From NCBI GenBank assembly GCA_039029935.1, contig JBCCFC010000010.1, forward strand, positions 1 to 28,256: a DNA stretch of 28,256 bases. Reading direction: 5' to 3'. This document shows positions 15,617 to 25,432 of this stretch, piece after piece. Below the pieces are notes generated by a model. It saw only the letters and a program-made list of their open reading frames with translations. It did no database searches and was not told the origin of the DNA. The stretch comes from G039029935 sp039029935 (lineage in GTDB: Bacteria; Chloroflexota; Anaerolineae; Caldilineales; Caldilineaceae). The position numbers and the translations under genes are program-made. Position 1 is the first letter of the stretch. The number at the start of each line of letters is the position of its first letter.

Positions 15617-15627
15617 ACCGGTCTTGC

Positions 15628-17268
<1,641 letters not shown>

Positions 17269-17331
17269 GTTTGTTCCTTATGAAATTTTGAAGGTCCAAT
17301 CACTGATTGTAGTACTGACAACACTCAGCCC

Positions 17332-17427
17332 AACCTTCGGGAGGTGACGGACAATCGTTTGTACGACAGTCGTTTGTACGACAATCGTTTGTACGACTAT
17401 CGCCTGTATCGTCACCTCCCAAAGGTT
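17332..17427. repeat. inverted repeat whose loop is four 15-nt tandem repeats
   Basis: The 18-nt arms (17332-17349 and 17410-17427) are inverted copies with one mismatch. The 60 nt between them consists exactly of four 15-nt units: gacaatcgtttgtac, gacagtcgtttgtac, gacaatcgtttgtac and gactatcgcctgtat. The units meet both arms without spare bases. It has the same design as the element at 13771-13900, with unrelated sequence. It lies 64 nt upstream of the pyrG start. Confidence 0.85.
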
Positions 17428-17514
17428 TCGCCTCAAATGTCGACTATCGAATCACTGATTTTTGAACCCTTGAAAACTCTCTGGGACTTTATTGTATCAT
17501 CACCAAGGGATTAT

Positions 17515-17572
17515 GTCAGAAAAAGAAAAGGGATAAAAAGACGAACCTATCTGGTCCGCTTTTTATCCCTTT
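17515..17572 (-). terminator. rho-independent terminator after the ABC ATPase gene
   Basis: A 14-bp perfect stem (17527-17540 with 17559-17572, aaagggataaaaag and its complement) extends inward by further pairs. On the minus strand it is followed by CTTTTCTTTTTC. It begins 44 nt beyond the ABC gene stop at 17616. Confidence 0.8.
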
Positions 17573-17615
17573 GATGTGTAAGGGTACGAGGTGTTGTGCG
17601 GGAAATGGTCTTAAC

Positions 17616-18641
17616 TTATGCAGGCATCACAAACGTCTTGGCAATATCGGCCTTCTCCAGAACAGGCTGATCGTCATATAAAAAACACCGCGCCACACGA
17701 TGTTCATCGACTTGATACAATTCTGGCTTCTGCGACCAGCACCTCTCCATCACCATTGGACAGCGGTCGGCAAATTTACAGCCATTGGATTCACGGGCAT
17801 CGTCAAGCGAGCGTATTGTCTGCTCTTCATCCTCTTGCTCCCAGTTGCGCACAGCGTGCATTTTGGGGATCGAGTCCACCAACAACTGCGTGTAGGGATG
17901 CTGTGGATTTTTGATCACGTGGTCAACAGACCCAGCCTCCACGATGGAGCCTCGGTACATGACAAGAATGTTTTCACAGATTTGGTAGGCGGTGGTGAGA
18001 TCGTGGGTCACATAGAGGATCGAGATGTCCAAGTCACGATTGAGGGTACGCAGGCTTTCGAGGATAGTGGCGCGCAGTGAGGCATCGACCATCGACACGG
18101 GTTCATCGGCCAAGATCACACGTGGTTTGAGAATCAATGCACGGGCGACCATCACGCGTTGACGTTGCCCACCACTGAGTTGATGCGGAAAGCGCCCCAG
18201 AATCTCGTTGGGCCGTAGACCAACGGTTTCCAATGCCTCTTCTACCAACTTGCGCTCTTCCGCTTTGGATGATGCCAACCCGAATTTAGAGACAGCGGTG
18301 AAGAGAAGATGCTCTGCTTTGTAGAATGGATTGTACACACCAAAAGGGTCTTGGTAGATAGGCTGCACATCACGTAGAAAATCCTTATGCTTCTGGCTGT
18401 CAATCGTAGACATATCATTGCCATTGTAGAGGACTTGGCCGGAGCTTGGTCCTGTCACCCCCAAGAGCAGGCGCGAAAGTGTCGTTTTGCCACTACCACT
18501 TTCGCCTGCTACGGCTGTCATAGTTGGTGTATCGGCCGGAATCGAGAAGGAGACTTCATCGACAGCGACGGTTTTGCGGCGGTTGAAGGTTCCGCCACCG
18601 AAGACTTTGGTGACGTTTTTTAGTTCTAAGATTGGTGTCAT
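17616..18641 (-). CDS. oligopeptide/dipeptide-type ABC transporter ATP-binding protein (OppF/DppF-like)
   Basis: The 341-residue ATPase has Walker A GESGSGKT (46-53), the Q-loop near YQDPFGVYNPF (96-106), signature LSGGQRQR (155-162), Walker B VILADEP (175-181) and the H-loop VTHD. A C-terminal oligo_HPY extension follows, with Cys-rich CKFADRCPMVMERC. These subunits power peptide or nickel uptake with partners OppA, B, C and D. Here no permease, second ATPase or binding protein adjoins it. The upstream side is a plus-strand gene and the downstream side is a terminator, so it stands alone. The ATG at 18641 is preceded by AGGAAG. The substrate cannot be told from an ATPase. Confidence 0.92.
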   Translation of the reverse strand: MTPILELKNVTKVFGGGTFNRRKTVAVDEVSFSIPADTPTMTAVAGESGSGKTTLSRLLLGVTGPSSGQVLYNGNDMSTIDSQKHKDFLRDVQPIYQDPFGVYNPFYKAEHLLFTAVSKFGLASSKAEERKLVEEALETVGLRPNEILGRFPHQLSGGQRQRVMVARALILKPRVILADEPVSMVDASLRATILESLRTLNRDLDISILYVTHDLTTAYQICENILVMYRGSIVEAGSVDHVIKNPQHPYTQLLVDSIPKMHAVRNWEQEDEEQTIRSLDDARESNGCKFADRCPMVMERCWSQKPELYQVDEHRVARCFLYDDQPVLEKADIAKTFVMPA

Positions 18642-18790
18642 GAATGAACTTCCTATAAAATGATCGGTCTTATCTTGCTATGGTTATTTTAGGAGCAGCG
18701 ATATCCTTTATATTGAGATATGATATACTAAGGATGAAGATTCATTCTATTTTAATCCTAGTACAGAGAGTATGCAAATGCCTGTAAAAG

Positions 18791-18901
18791 ATATGACTCT
18801 GCTGCAAAAAGGTCAAACAGGCTTAAAAGTCCGACTTCTCACCAGTGGTAGAGATTCGCAAATTCTACAGAAGTCGGACTTTTTTCAGCAGAGTCAGATA
18901 T
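18791..18901 (+). ncRNA. structured leader or small RNA candidate: nested hairpin with T-tract
   Basis: An inner stem of 15 perfect pairs (18825-18839 with 18869-18883) encloses a smaller GTAGA/TCTAC stem (18848-18852 with 18864-18868). On the plus strand it is followed by TTTTTT-like sequence, as in an intrinsic terminator. An outer stem of 11 pairs (18794-18804 with 18886-18896, tgactctgctg) brackets it, so pairing continues beyond the T-tract. No plus-strand gene lies upstream to be terminated. It could be an attenuator for the gene at 19061, a small RNA, or the two ends of a MITE. Confidence 0.5.
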
Positions 18902-18982
18902 TTTTTCAGGACACGGTAAAAGAAGCATCGGTCAAAGATGAATGGGGGATTACACACGATCTACTTACATTAAGTGCAGAAG

Positions 18983-18998
18983 ATGACATTAATGTCAT
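18983..18998. promoter_or_regulatory. 16-bp perfect palindrome, operator candidate
   Basis: ATGACATTAATGTCAT is a perfect palindrome ending 62 nt before the ATG of the giant secreted protein. A dimeric regulator could bind it. It lacks a T-tract, so it is not a terminator. Confidence 0.45.
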
Positions 18999-19060
18999 GA
19001 TTGACCTTGGTGCGGAAAAAACTATTTGCATCTGAAAAAGAAATCGAAAAGAGAATAAGC

Positions 19061-22000
19061 ATGAGAACACATATGAATTCACACATTTTTCGCTATCTCC
19101 TCACCCTCCTCCTCATCATCCCCACAGCCATCCCCAACGCAACCTACACTGCCGCCCATGCCCAATCTCAACCCAATACACTGGATGATGACGAGATTAT
19201 AGACACACAATATCTTCCTGTCGTCACCAACCGAGGTGTCCCCCAAGCGGCTCCGCAGGCGACATTTACGCAAACTCCATCACCAACGCCAACGGCATCA
19301 CCAACGTCAATAGCAACGGCATCGCCCACACCAATGGCATCGCCCACACCAATGGCATCGCCCACACCGACGTTGGAGGTAAAACCAACGACACCACCTA
19401 CGGATGTGCCACCGACCAGTGTGCCGACAGCCGTACCGACATCCATCCCGCCTGCTGTCATTCAAATTGCTGCACCGCTCTTCCGTAGCAGTCCGGCCAA
19501 TGGCGAGGATGGTGTAGCTGTCACACGTGAGACAATTTTGCAATTCACAGATGCACTCAATCCTGAGACGGTCAATGTAGACAATATTAAGGCAACCTTT
19601 GGGGGCCAAGTATTGGATGCTCGGCTCCATCTCTCCGCTGACCAGACCAAGATCACGCTATTCTATGCAGAGAATCTGCCCGAAAATGCCACTATCCGTG
19701 TGACCATCAACGGGGAACAGTTGCAAACTGCGTCGGGGACCTTTATGGATTTGAATGGGGATGGTACGGCGGGTGGTGAAGCCACCATTGCTTTTGAGAC
19801 ATTGGGGATGTCAGTGGTGCAGGGAACCGTCCTTTGTGGCACGGTGTTGGCATCAGAGCTGAATCAAGGTGCAGATATGCCGCTAGACAATGTGACGATT
19901 ACGGTCGATGGCATGGAAGACACCATGCGTGCCGTCACCGATGCCAGTGGTAATTTCTGTCTAGATTCTGCGCCATCTGGTCGCTTCTTTGCACATGTAG
20001 ACGGACGCACGGCAACAGCATCGACCGAGACTAGTTACTATCCCTTTGTTGGCAAACCTTGGACATCCGTGGCGGGTGAAACGACCAATGTCGGCAACAT
20101 TTATCTACCGCTAGTAGTCGAGGGAACGCTACAAGAGGTAAGCGATACGGAGGATACACAAATCCAATTTGCGGCTTCTGTCATTGAAGATAACCCAGCG
20201 TTTGGCTCCGAGTTAGCCAGAGTCACGATCACCGTACCAGCAGGGTCACTCTTCTCGGATGATGGCACTACCGGAGGCATGGTCGGCATTGCACCCGTTG
20301 ACCCTGACCGTCTGCCCGGCCAATTGCCCGAAGACCTCAACTTTCCCATCGTTATCACAGTGCAAACCGATGGCGCAACCAACTTTGATACACCCGCCCC
20401 AGTCTGCTTTCCCAACTTAGCCGACCCCGACACAGGGCAACCATTGCCACCCGGTGCCAAGAGTGCGCTTTGGAGCTTTGACCACGACACGGGTGAATGG
20501 GGCATTGCGGGTGCGATGACCGTGACCGAGGATGGTACGCTGATCTGTACTGATGAAGGTGTGGGTATTGTTGCCCCTGGCTGGCATGGGTCAAGACCGG
20601 GGACAGACCCAGACAACAACGACCCACGTGAACCGTGTCAGGTGGATAGCGGATCGTGCATTATGGCAAGCGTATTTGGGGCGATGGATTGCGCGTTGTC
20701 CTTTATTCCACTGGCAGGGACCGCAGCCTGTGCGTTTGGGGTCACACATGGAATCAACGCCACAATGCGTGATTGCGTGACTGGCGATGGCGTGGATTGT
20801 GCGCTCTCGACCACCTTTAACACAGCGGGGGCGGCGGCTGGCTGTGCATCACGCGAAATTCCAGGGCTAGGCAATGCCATCGCCTGTGGTGGGGCGGCGG
20901 TCGCCATTGGCAAAAATTGTACCTGTATCGGTCGCGTGGTTGCCAGTGGCTCCGGCACAAAGGGCGAACGCTTTGAGCTATACCTCGCTCTGCTTCAATC
21001 CTATCGTGATCTCTACACGTTGATGCTTGGCTCTGAGGTCTGGACCGACTTGGATATTACGGTGGGTGATGCTGCTACTGCCAGTGCGCAGATTTCGGCC
21101 ATTATTGGGCAGGCCGTGCAACTTACCGCCGTCGCGTCCGAACAGGAGCAACTGCTGAGTGTGGCCGAAATTACCGAACTACGTAACATGCCTCGCCCAG
21201 CCTACCTGACCAATGATGATATCAACGAGCTTGCTGACTATCTCAACCAGACAACGATTCAATGGCGTGCTGGCAACCTCACGCATGATGCCGCTGGTCG
21301 TAGCGACTTTATGGATCATGAGGCCATGATCGCCGCCACCAATGCGATTGATGCTGCGGCAGACGCCTTAGAAGCATTTGGCGAGAGTGATATTAACTAC
21401 GCCGACGCCTTTAGCGAGTACATCACCTGTGAGGTGGACCGCCTGAGTGAACCGCCTGCCGTTTCTGTTGGCGGATTGTTCAGCATTGGTGTTGGTGGCG
21501 GTAGTGGTGGTGGATTATACTCGGCAGCACGCTTTCAGGTACACCCATTGGCGCAAAATGTCCCAGCTGAGGAATTAGAAACCACTATCTTTGCACCTGA
21601 AGACATCTACTATGTGTTGACCAACGAGACTACGGGCAATGCCCAACGCGGCAAGCTGCGTAGCGATGGCCGCTTTGATCTGGTCGGGTTAACACCCAAC
21701 AGCTTCTATCGCGCCGCCTATGTGCATGGCCCTACGCTCTCCTATGGCTCCATCACCTTTATGTCGGCGGAGTCCGGTGAGCGCACACCGATTCCACCCG
21801 TTGTGCTATATCCAATCAATCAGGCCGATGAAAGTGGCGAGATGATGCCCGATGGTGATAACGATATGTTGGTCGATGTGGCTGAGTATGTGCTGGGTAC
21901 ATTTACCAACGATGATGACAGCGACAATGACGACATTGGTGACGGTGCAGAGGTGCAGCTTGGCAGCAACCCACTGGATGGTGTGCAGATCAAAACGGGT

Positions 22001-24919
22001 ATCCTTGCCACCGCCGATACACCTGGAGAAGCCCAGGGCATCTATGTCAATGACGACCTTGCCTTTGTTGTCGATGGTCGAAGTGGTGTCGCCATCTTCA
22101 ACATCTTCAACGCCACCGAGCCAACACTGATCAACCAGATTCCAGCAGAGGACGAAGTGGTAGCCGTTGCCTGTGCTGAAGATTCGCTGGCGATTGCCGA
22201 TAGAGATACAGGTGCGATTCTCTATGATGTGACTAATCCCACAACGCCAAGCCGCGAACATATCCTGTTGGCGAGTGATACTGCTTCAGCCCATACGACA
22301 CAAGCGGTTGCTGTTGATGCTGATACGATGTACGCGGGGACAAGCAGAGGGCTATTGGCTGTGCTTGACATCACCACCGGAATGACAACGAGTGTTCAGC
22401 TTGAGAACGCTGAAATTGAAGATTTAGCCGTCGCACAGGGCAGACTCTATGTGTTGACCGATGATGCGTTATTGAGTTACGAATTGACGGGGGCAGGCGC
22501 AACCATGTCGCTCCAACCGCTTGACCAAATCACGATTGAAGGCTCACAATCACCGCTGGAATTTGGCCGCAAGCTCTTTGTCGGTGGCGACCGTGCCTAT
22601 GTCGGTGCGTTTAGCGGCTTCACGATTATCGACATCAGCAACCCATCCGCGCTGCAAATTGTAGGGCAACCGGAGGAAACCCAAGCGGCTATCCACGACC
22701 TTGCTGACACAGGGTCCGGCATGTTGGTAGCGACCACAAGTTTTGCCGGGTCAACAACATTGGCCGTTTCGCTTTACGATGTGACCGATGCCAGTGATGT
22801 CACCAACCTGCTGGCCTCCTATGGCGGTGATACTGATGACCGTGAGCCACGCGCCGTTGCCATCCACAAAGGGCTGGCCTATGTTGCCGATGAGGATGGC
22901 CTACAGGTGGTCAACTACTTGGCACAGGACACACAAGGTACACCACCGACATTGGCGGTCTTTAGCAACTTTGCCCCCAATGTGGCCGAGGAACGCGCAA
23001 CCATGCGCCTACGCGCCGAGGTCAGCGATGATGTGCAGGTGCGTAGCGTCGCCTTCTACATCAACGGCCAGCTTGTGGATGAGGATGGCAGTTATCCCTT
23101 TGTGGGCAGTTTCACCACGCCGAGCCTTGCCGATCAGGCAAGTTTTTCACTCCGTGTGCAGGCGACCGACACGGGCGGCAACAGCACATGGACCGAGGAG
23201 CAGACCATTACGCTCACGGCAGATGCCACTCCACCACGCGTGACCGATGTGTCACCACAGATGAACTCATTTGATACAGCCGGGCTGACAACATTAACAG
23301 CGGTTTTTAACGAATCCATCGATGTCGAGTCACTCAACACCACCAGCTTCCTTGTCTTTGAAGCGGGTGCGGATGAGACCACAGACACAGACGATGATGT
23401 GCTGGTGACAGACACGTCTGTCGGTTATAGCGAGGTGAGCAACACGGCCACCTTGAGCTTGACCACGCCCTTACCCGTTGGCCGTTATCAAGCACAACTG
23501 CTGCGTACCATTCACGATGTGGCTGGCAACCCAATGGGTGAGAACGTCATCTGGGACTTTGAGCTTGTGCCGACGATTGTGCCAAGCGATGATATCAGCG
23601 ACACCGCCAGCGTTATCAGCAATACGGTGACAATGACCAGTACGCTGCACCGCTATATACTGCCAGTGGATGCAACGACACAGCCAGAGCGTTTGTTTAT
23701 TGACTTCACACCCGATACCACCAGCTTGCAAGTCGATTTGAAAATTTTTGATCCTGCTGGCACAGAAGTTCTTGATAAGTCGCTTTGGTTTGATGCTGGC
23801 ACGATGACACTCAGCCAGACGGGGAACTATGTCGTTGAGGTTGTCGCTAATAATAATTTTGACGGCGATCCCAGAGACTACCAGATTCGTTTCTGGGATA
23901 TTCCTGACCCACAACAATTTGTCATGTTTATCGGCGATGTCATTGATAATGGCATTCCGATTGAAGGCGCAGGCAACATTGAAGTGCCAGGCGCAGAGGA
24001 TATCTACACCTTTGCAGGCATAGCAGGGCAACGCATCTATGTCGATTATCAGCCCGACACACAGCTATTAGGGCTGGATATGACTTTGAGTCAACCGGAT
24101 GGCGAAGTCGTCTTTCAGAAAAATATCTGGTTTGATGCAGGTGTACATACGCTGACACAGGATGGAACCTACACGATGACAGTGGGCAATCCTGAAAGCG
24201 ACACCACTGGCCCCTATCGCTTCCAACTGTGGAATGTGCCTGAGCCAGACATGGCAGAAATTGCCATCGGTGACACCATCTCTGGTACACTCGACAGCTT
24301 TGGTGTTGGACGCATCGAAACACCCGGCAGCAAGGATATCTACACCTTTGAGGCAACAACGGGGCAGCAAGTCTACTTTGATTGGGATCCGGATACTCAG
24401 TACACCTCGATGGATGTGCTGCTGGTGGATGAGACAGGCGAAGAAGTCTTCAACTCATCGCTCTGGTTTGATGTCGGTGTACAGACATTGACCACTGGTG
24501 GGCGTTATACTATGACCATCGGCACAGAAAACGATGATGTGACAGGCTCATACAAATTCACGCTATGGGATGTTCCTGCACCGGATGTTACCACCATCAA
24601 TATAGGCGACACCATCTCTGGGACGGTTGACGTGGCGGGTGTCGGGCATATCGAAACGCCAGGTGTCTTTGACATCTACAATTTCCAAGCAACAGCGGGG
24701 CAATCTATCTATATTGATCTAGAGCCAAACACACAATACGTTCAGATCAAAATGGTGCTAACCGACGAGTTGGGTGACGAAGTGTTTGACCGCTCACTTT
24801 GGTTTGACTCCGACCCTTATATATTGGTGTTGGGTGGCACATACACCTTGAGTGTTGGCACAACGACGAATGATGACACGGGAGCATATCGGTTCAGTTT
24901 GTTGGAAGATTTGCCATAG
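19061..24919 (+). CDS. giant secreted multidomain protein with Ig-like, propeller-like and four C-terminal repeat domains
   Basis: I choose the ATG at 19061 (1952 residues), because it opens a signal peptide: MRTHMNSHIFRYLLTLLLII, with an AHA|QS cleavage site near 34. A TTG 60 nt upstream is also in frame. After a Thr/Pro-rich linker (about 68-131) come a Big_5-like Ig domain (137-247), a carboxypeptidase-regulatory-like domain (251-348), a Cys-rich hydrophobic segment with 10 Cys (about 525-630), an Asp-rich calcium-type stretch (931-970, DGDNDMLVD, DDDSDNDDIGDG) and propeller-like repeats (987-1287, e.g. GVAIFNIFNATEP). Then come two more Ig-like domains (1297-1387, 1387-1500) and four repeats of about 111 residues (1509-1952) with LWFD.G and GQ.IY.D cores, resembling pre-peptidase C-terminal domains. 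No catalytic site or cell-wall anchor was seen. It is probably extracellular and adhesive or structural. Confidence 0.9.
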   Translation: MRTHMNSHIFRYLLTLLLIIPTAIPNATYTAAHAQSQPNTLDDDEIIDTQYLPVVTNRGVPQAAPQATFTQTPSPTPTASPTSIATASPTPMASPTPMASPTPTLEVKPTTPPTDVPPTSVPTAVPTSIPPAVIQIAAPLFRSSPANGEDGVAVTRETILQFTDALNPETVNVDNIKATFGGQVLDARLHLSADQTKITLFYAENLPENATIRVTINGEQLQTASGTFMDLNGDGTAGGEATIAFETLGMSVVQGTVLCGTVLASELNQGADMPLDNVTITVDGMEDTMRAVTDASGNFCLDSAPSGRFFAHVDGRTATASTETSYYPFVGKPWTSVAGETTNVGNIYLPLVVEGTLQEVSDTEDTQIQFAASVIEDNPAFGSELARVTITVPAGSLFSDDGTTGGMVGIAPVDPDRLPGQLPEDLNFPIVITVQTDGATNFDTPAPVCFPNLADPDTGQPLPPGAKSALWSFDHDTGEWGIAGAMTVTEDGTLICTDEGVGIVAPGWHGSRPGTDPDNNDPREPCQVDSGSCIMASVFGAMDCALSFIPLAGTAACAFGVTHGINATMRDCVTGDGVDCALSTTFNTAGAAAGCASREIPGLGNAIACGGAAVAIGKNCTCIGRVVASGSGTKGERFELYLALLQSYRDLYTLMLGSEVWTDLDITVGDAATASAQISAIIGQAVQLTAVASEQEQLLSVAEITELRNMPRPAYLTNDDINELADYLNQTTIQWRAGNLTHDAAGRSDFMDHEAMIAATNAIDAAADALEAFGESDINYADAFSEYITCEVDRLSEPPAVSVGGLFSIGVGGGSGGGLYSAARFQVHPLAQNVPAEELETTIFAPEDIYYVLTNETTGNAQRGKLRSDGRFDLVGLTPNSFYRAAYVHGPTLSYGSITFMSAESGERTPIPPVVLYPINQADESGEMMPDGDNDMLVDVAEYVLGTFTNDDDSDNDDIGDGAEVQLGSNPLDGVQIKTGILATADTPGEAQGIYVNDDLAFVVDGRSGVAIFNIFNATEPTLINQIPAEDEVVAVACAEDSLAIADRDTGAILYDVTNPTTPSREHILLASDTASAHTTQAVAVDADTMYAGTSRGLLAVLDITTGMTTSVQLENAEIEDLAVAQGRLYVLTDDALLSYELTGAGATMSLQPLDQITIEGSQSPLEFGRKLFVGGDRAYVGAFSGFTIIDISNPSALQIVGQPEETQAAIHDLADTGSGMLVATTSFAGSTTLAVSLYDVTDASDVTNLLASYGGDTDDREPRAVAIHKGLAYVADEDGLQVVNYLAQDTQGTPPTLAVFSNFAPNVAEERATMRLRAEVSDDVQVRSVAFYINGQLVDEDGSYPFVGSFTTPSLADQASFSLRVQATDTGGNSTWTEEQTITLTADATPPRVTDVSPQMNSFDTAGLTTLTAVFNESIDVESLNTTSFLVFEAGADETTDTDDDVLVTDTSVGYSEVSNTATLSLTTPLPVGRYQAQLLRTIHDVAGNPMGENVIWDFELVPTIVPSDDISDTASVISNTVTMTSTLHRYILPVDATTQPERLFIDFTPDTTSLQVDLKIFDPAGTEVLDKSLWFDAGTMTLSQTGNYVVEVVANNNFDGDPRDYQIRFWDIPDPQQFVMFIGDVIDNGIPIEGAGNIEVPGAEDIYTFAGIAGQRIYVDYQPDTQLLGLDMTLSQPDGEVVFQKNIWFDAGVHTLTQDGTYTMTVGNPESDTTGPYRFQLWNVPEPDMAEIAIGDTISGTLDSFGVGRIETPGSKDIYTFEATTGQQVYFDWDPDTQYTSMDVLLVDETGEEVFNSSLWFDVGVQTLTTGGRYTMTIGTENDDVTGSYKFTLWDVPAPDVTTINIGDTISGTVDVAGVGHIETPGVFDIYNFQATAGQSIYIDLEPNTQYVQIKMVLTDELGDEVFDRSLWFDSDPYILVLGGTYTLSVGTTTNDDTGAYRFSLLEDLP

Positions 24920-24923
24920 GATT

Positions 24924-24956
24924 GAGAAATTCCCAAAAATTTCTCGTAACCTTTTT
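24924..24956 (+). terminator. weak terminator just after the giant gene
   Basis: GAGAAATT and AATTTCTC (24924-24931 with 24938-24945) pair over a 6-nt loop, and CTTTTT follows 6 nt later. The stem is AT-rich, so it is weaker than the one at 25025. Confidence 0.45.
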
Positions 24957-25024
24957 CCAATCCCAACGTCATCATGAATGATTGGGTTATAGGTATATTG
25001 GTTTCTCCTTTGTTATTGAGTGTG

Positions 25025-25081
25025 AACACAAAAAAGCGGTTGCGCAGTTTATCCTAAGCTGTGCAGCCGCTTTTTTGTGTT
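25025..25081. terminator. strong bidirectional terminator
   Basis: Arms 25025-25047 and 25059-25081 pair over 23 positions with two G-T wobbles and an 11-nt loop. The GC-rich inner part (GCGG..GCGCAG) is flanked by A6 on the left and T6 on the right, so it works as an intrinsic terminator on both strands. On the plus strand it would stop the giant-gene transcript. Confidence 0.85.
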
Positions 25082-25302
25082 TACTGATTTGCAATTCTGA
25101 GTCGAACCGTATTGTCGCGCATTCCAGCATCCATTGAGTCGCCAGAGGATAAGCCAGACACCTCTGACGAGCCAAAAGAAGATGTAGTGATAGCCACAAC
25201 ACCGCCCTACTTTGCAATGGGCAGCGTTACGTTTTGTTTCGTAATGCAAAAACAAACTCCAACCCCAATAAGCAACTTGGGAACAGAACCTACTGTTCTA
25301 TC

Positions 25303-25351
25303 TTTATTTAGTGCTAAAATAACACTAAATAAACACTGATACAATATCAGT
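25303..25351. promoter_or_regulatory. two adjacent palindromes upstream of the RHH gene
   Basis: TTTATTTAGTG (25303-25313) and its complement (25323-25333) form an 11-bp perfect inverted repeat with a 9-nt centre. One base later ACTGATA and TATCAGT (25335-25341, 25345-25351) form a second perfect one with a 3-nt centre. They lie 82-130 nt before the ATG of a ribbon-helix-helix protein, which typically binds such sites, so autoregulation is plausible. Confidence 0.5.
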
Positions 25352-25432
25352 TAAACATCAACAAACAAAAACAACTAGCGAAAGGAGTGTCGTCAACTTG
25401 TTTGTTCAAAAATCCAGTTAGCGGAGGAATGC

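Larger units (their letters stand above)
15210..15627. other. 418-nt spacer between pyrG and yebC
   Basis: No gene is supported here. It holds the candidate yebC promoter (15403-15431) and, close to the pyrG stop, the tandem repeats at 15544-15616. The open frame running upstream of yebC from 15209 to 15359 lacks any recognisable protein and I read it as leader. Confidence 0.6.
17269..17615. other. 347-nt spacer upstream of pyrG
   Basis: No gene is supported. The spacer holds the inverted repeat with tandem repeats at 17332-17427 and the ABC-gene terminator at 17515-17572. An open frame of 76 codons from 17344 is produced by the 15-nt repeats (RLYD-type repeats) and then reads through the terminator stem, so I do not call it. 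Confidence 0.6.
18642..19060. other. 419-nt divergent intergenic region
   Basis: This lies between the ABC ATPase (minus) and the giant secreted protein (plus). It contains a possible plus-strand extended -10 (TGATATACT, with TATACT at 18724-18729, no good -35), the nested hairpin at 18791-18901 and the palindrome at 18983-18998. An open frame at 18772-19035 runs across the hairpin arms and has no protein-like features, so it is not called. Confidence 0.55.
24920..25432. other. 513-nt spacer before the RHH gene
   Basis: It contains two terminators (24924 and 25025) and two palindromes (25303-25333 and 25335-25351). Between about 25083 and 25302 no gene is convincing. On the minus strand a 41-codon open stretch (25084-25206) ends in TAA directly beside the terminator and reads like a protein tail (MRDNTVRLRIANQ), so a decayed gene end is possible. 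The plus strand is also open at 25112-25339 without recognisable content. Confidence 0.5.

Noticed and set aside
17344..17574. Open frame of 76 codons with NRLYD-type repeats
   Set aside because: The repeats come from the four 15-nt units in the inverted-repeat loop and the rest reads through the ABC-gene terminator. No ribosome site.
18772..19035. Open frame of 87 codons upstream of the giant gene
   Set aside because: It runs through both arms of the nested hairpin and the 16-bp palindrome, and has no domain, ribosome site or protein-like composition.
19001..19060. TTG start for the giant secreted protein
   Set aside because: It would place 20 charged residues before the signal peptide. 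The ATG at 19061 gives a normal signal peptide.
25112..25339. Plus-strand open frame of 75 codons after the bidirectional terminator
   Set aside because: No ribosome site, it runs across the first palindrome, and the second half is not protein-like.
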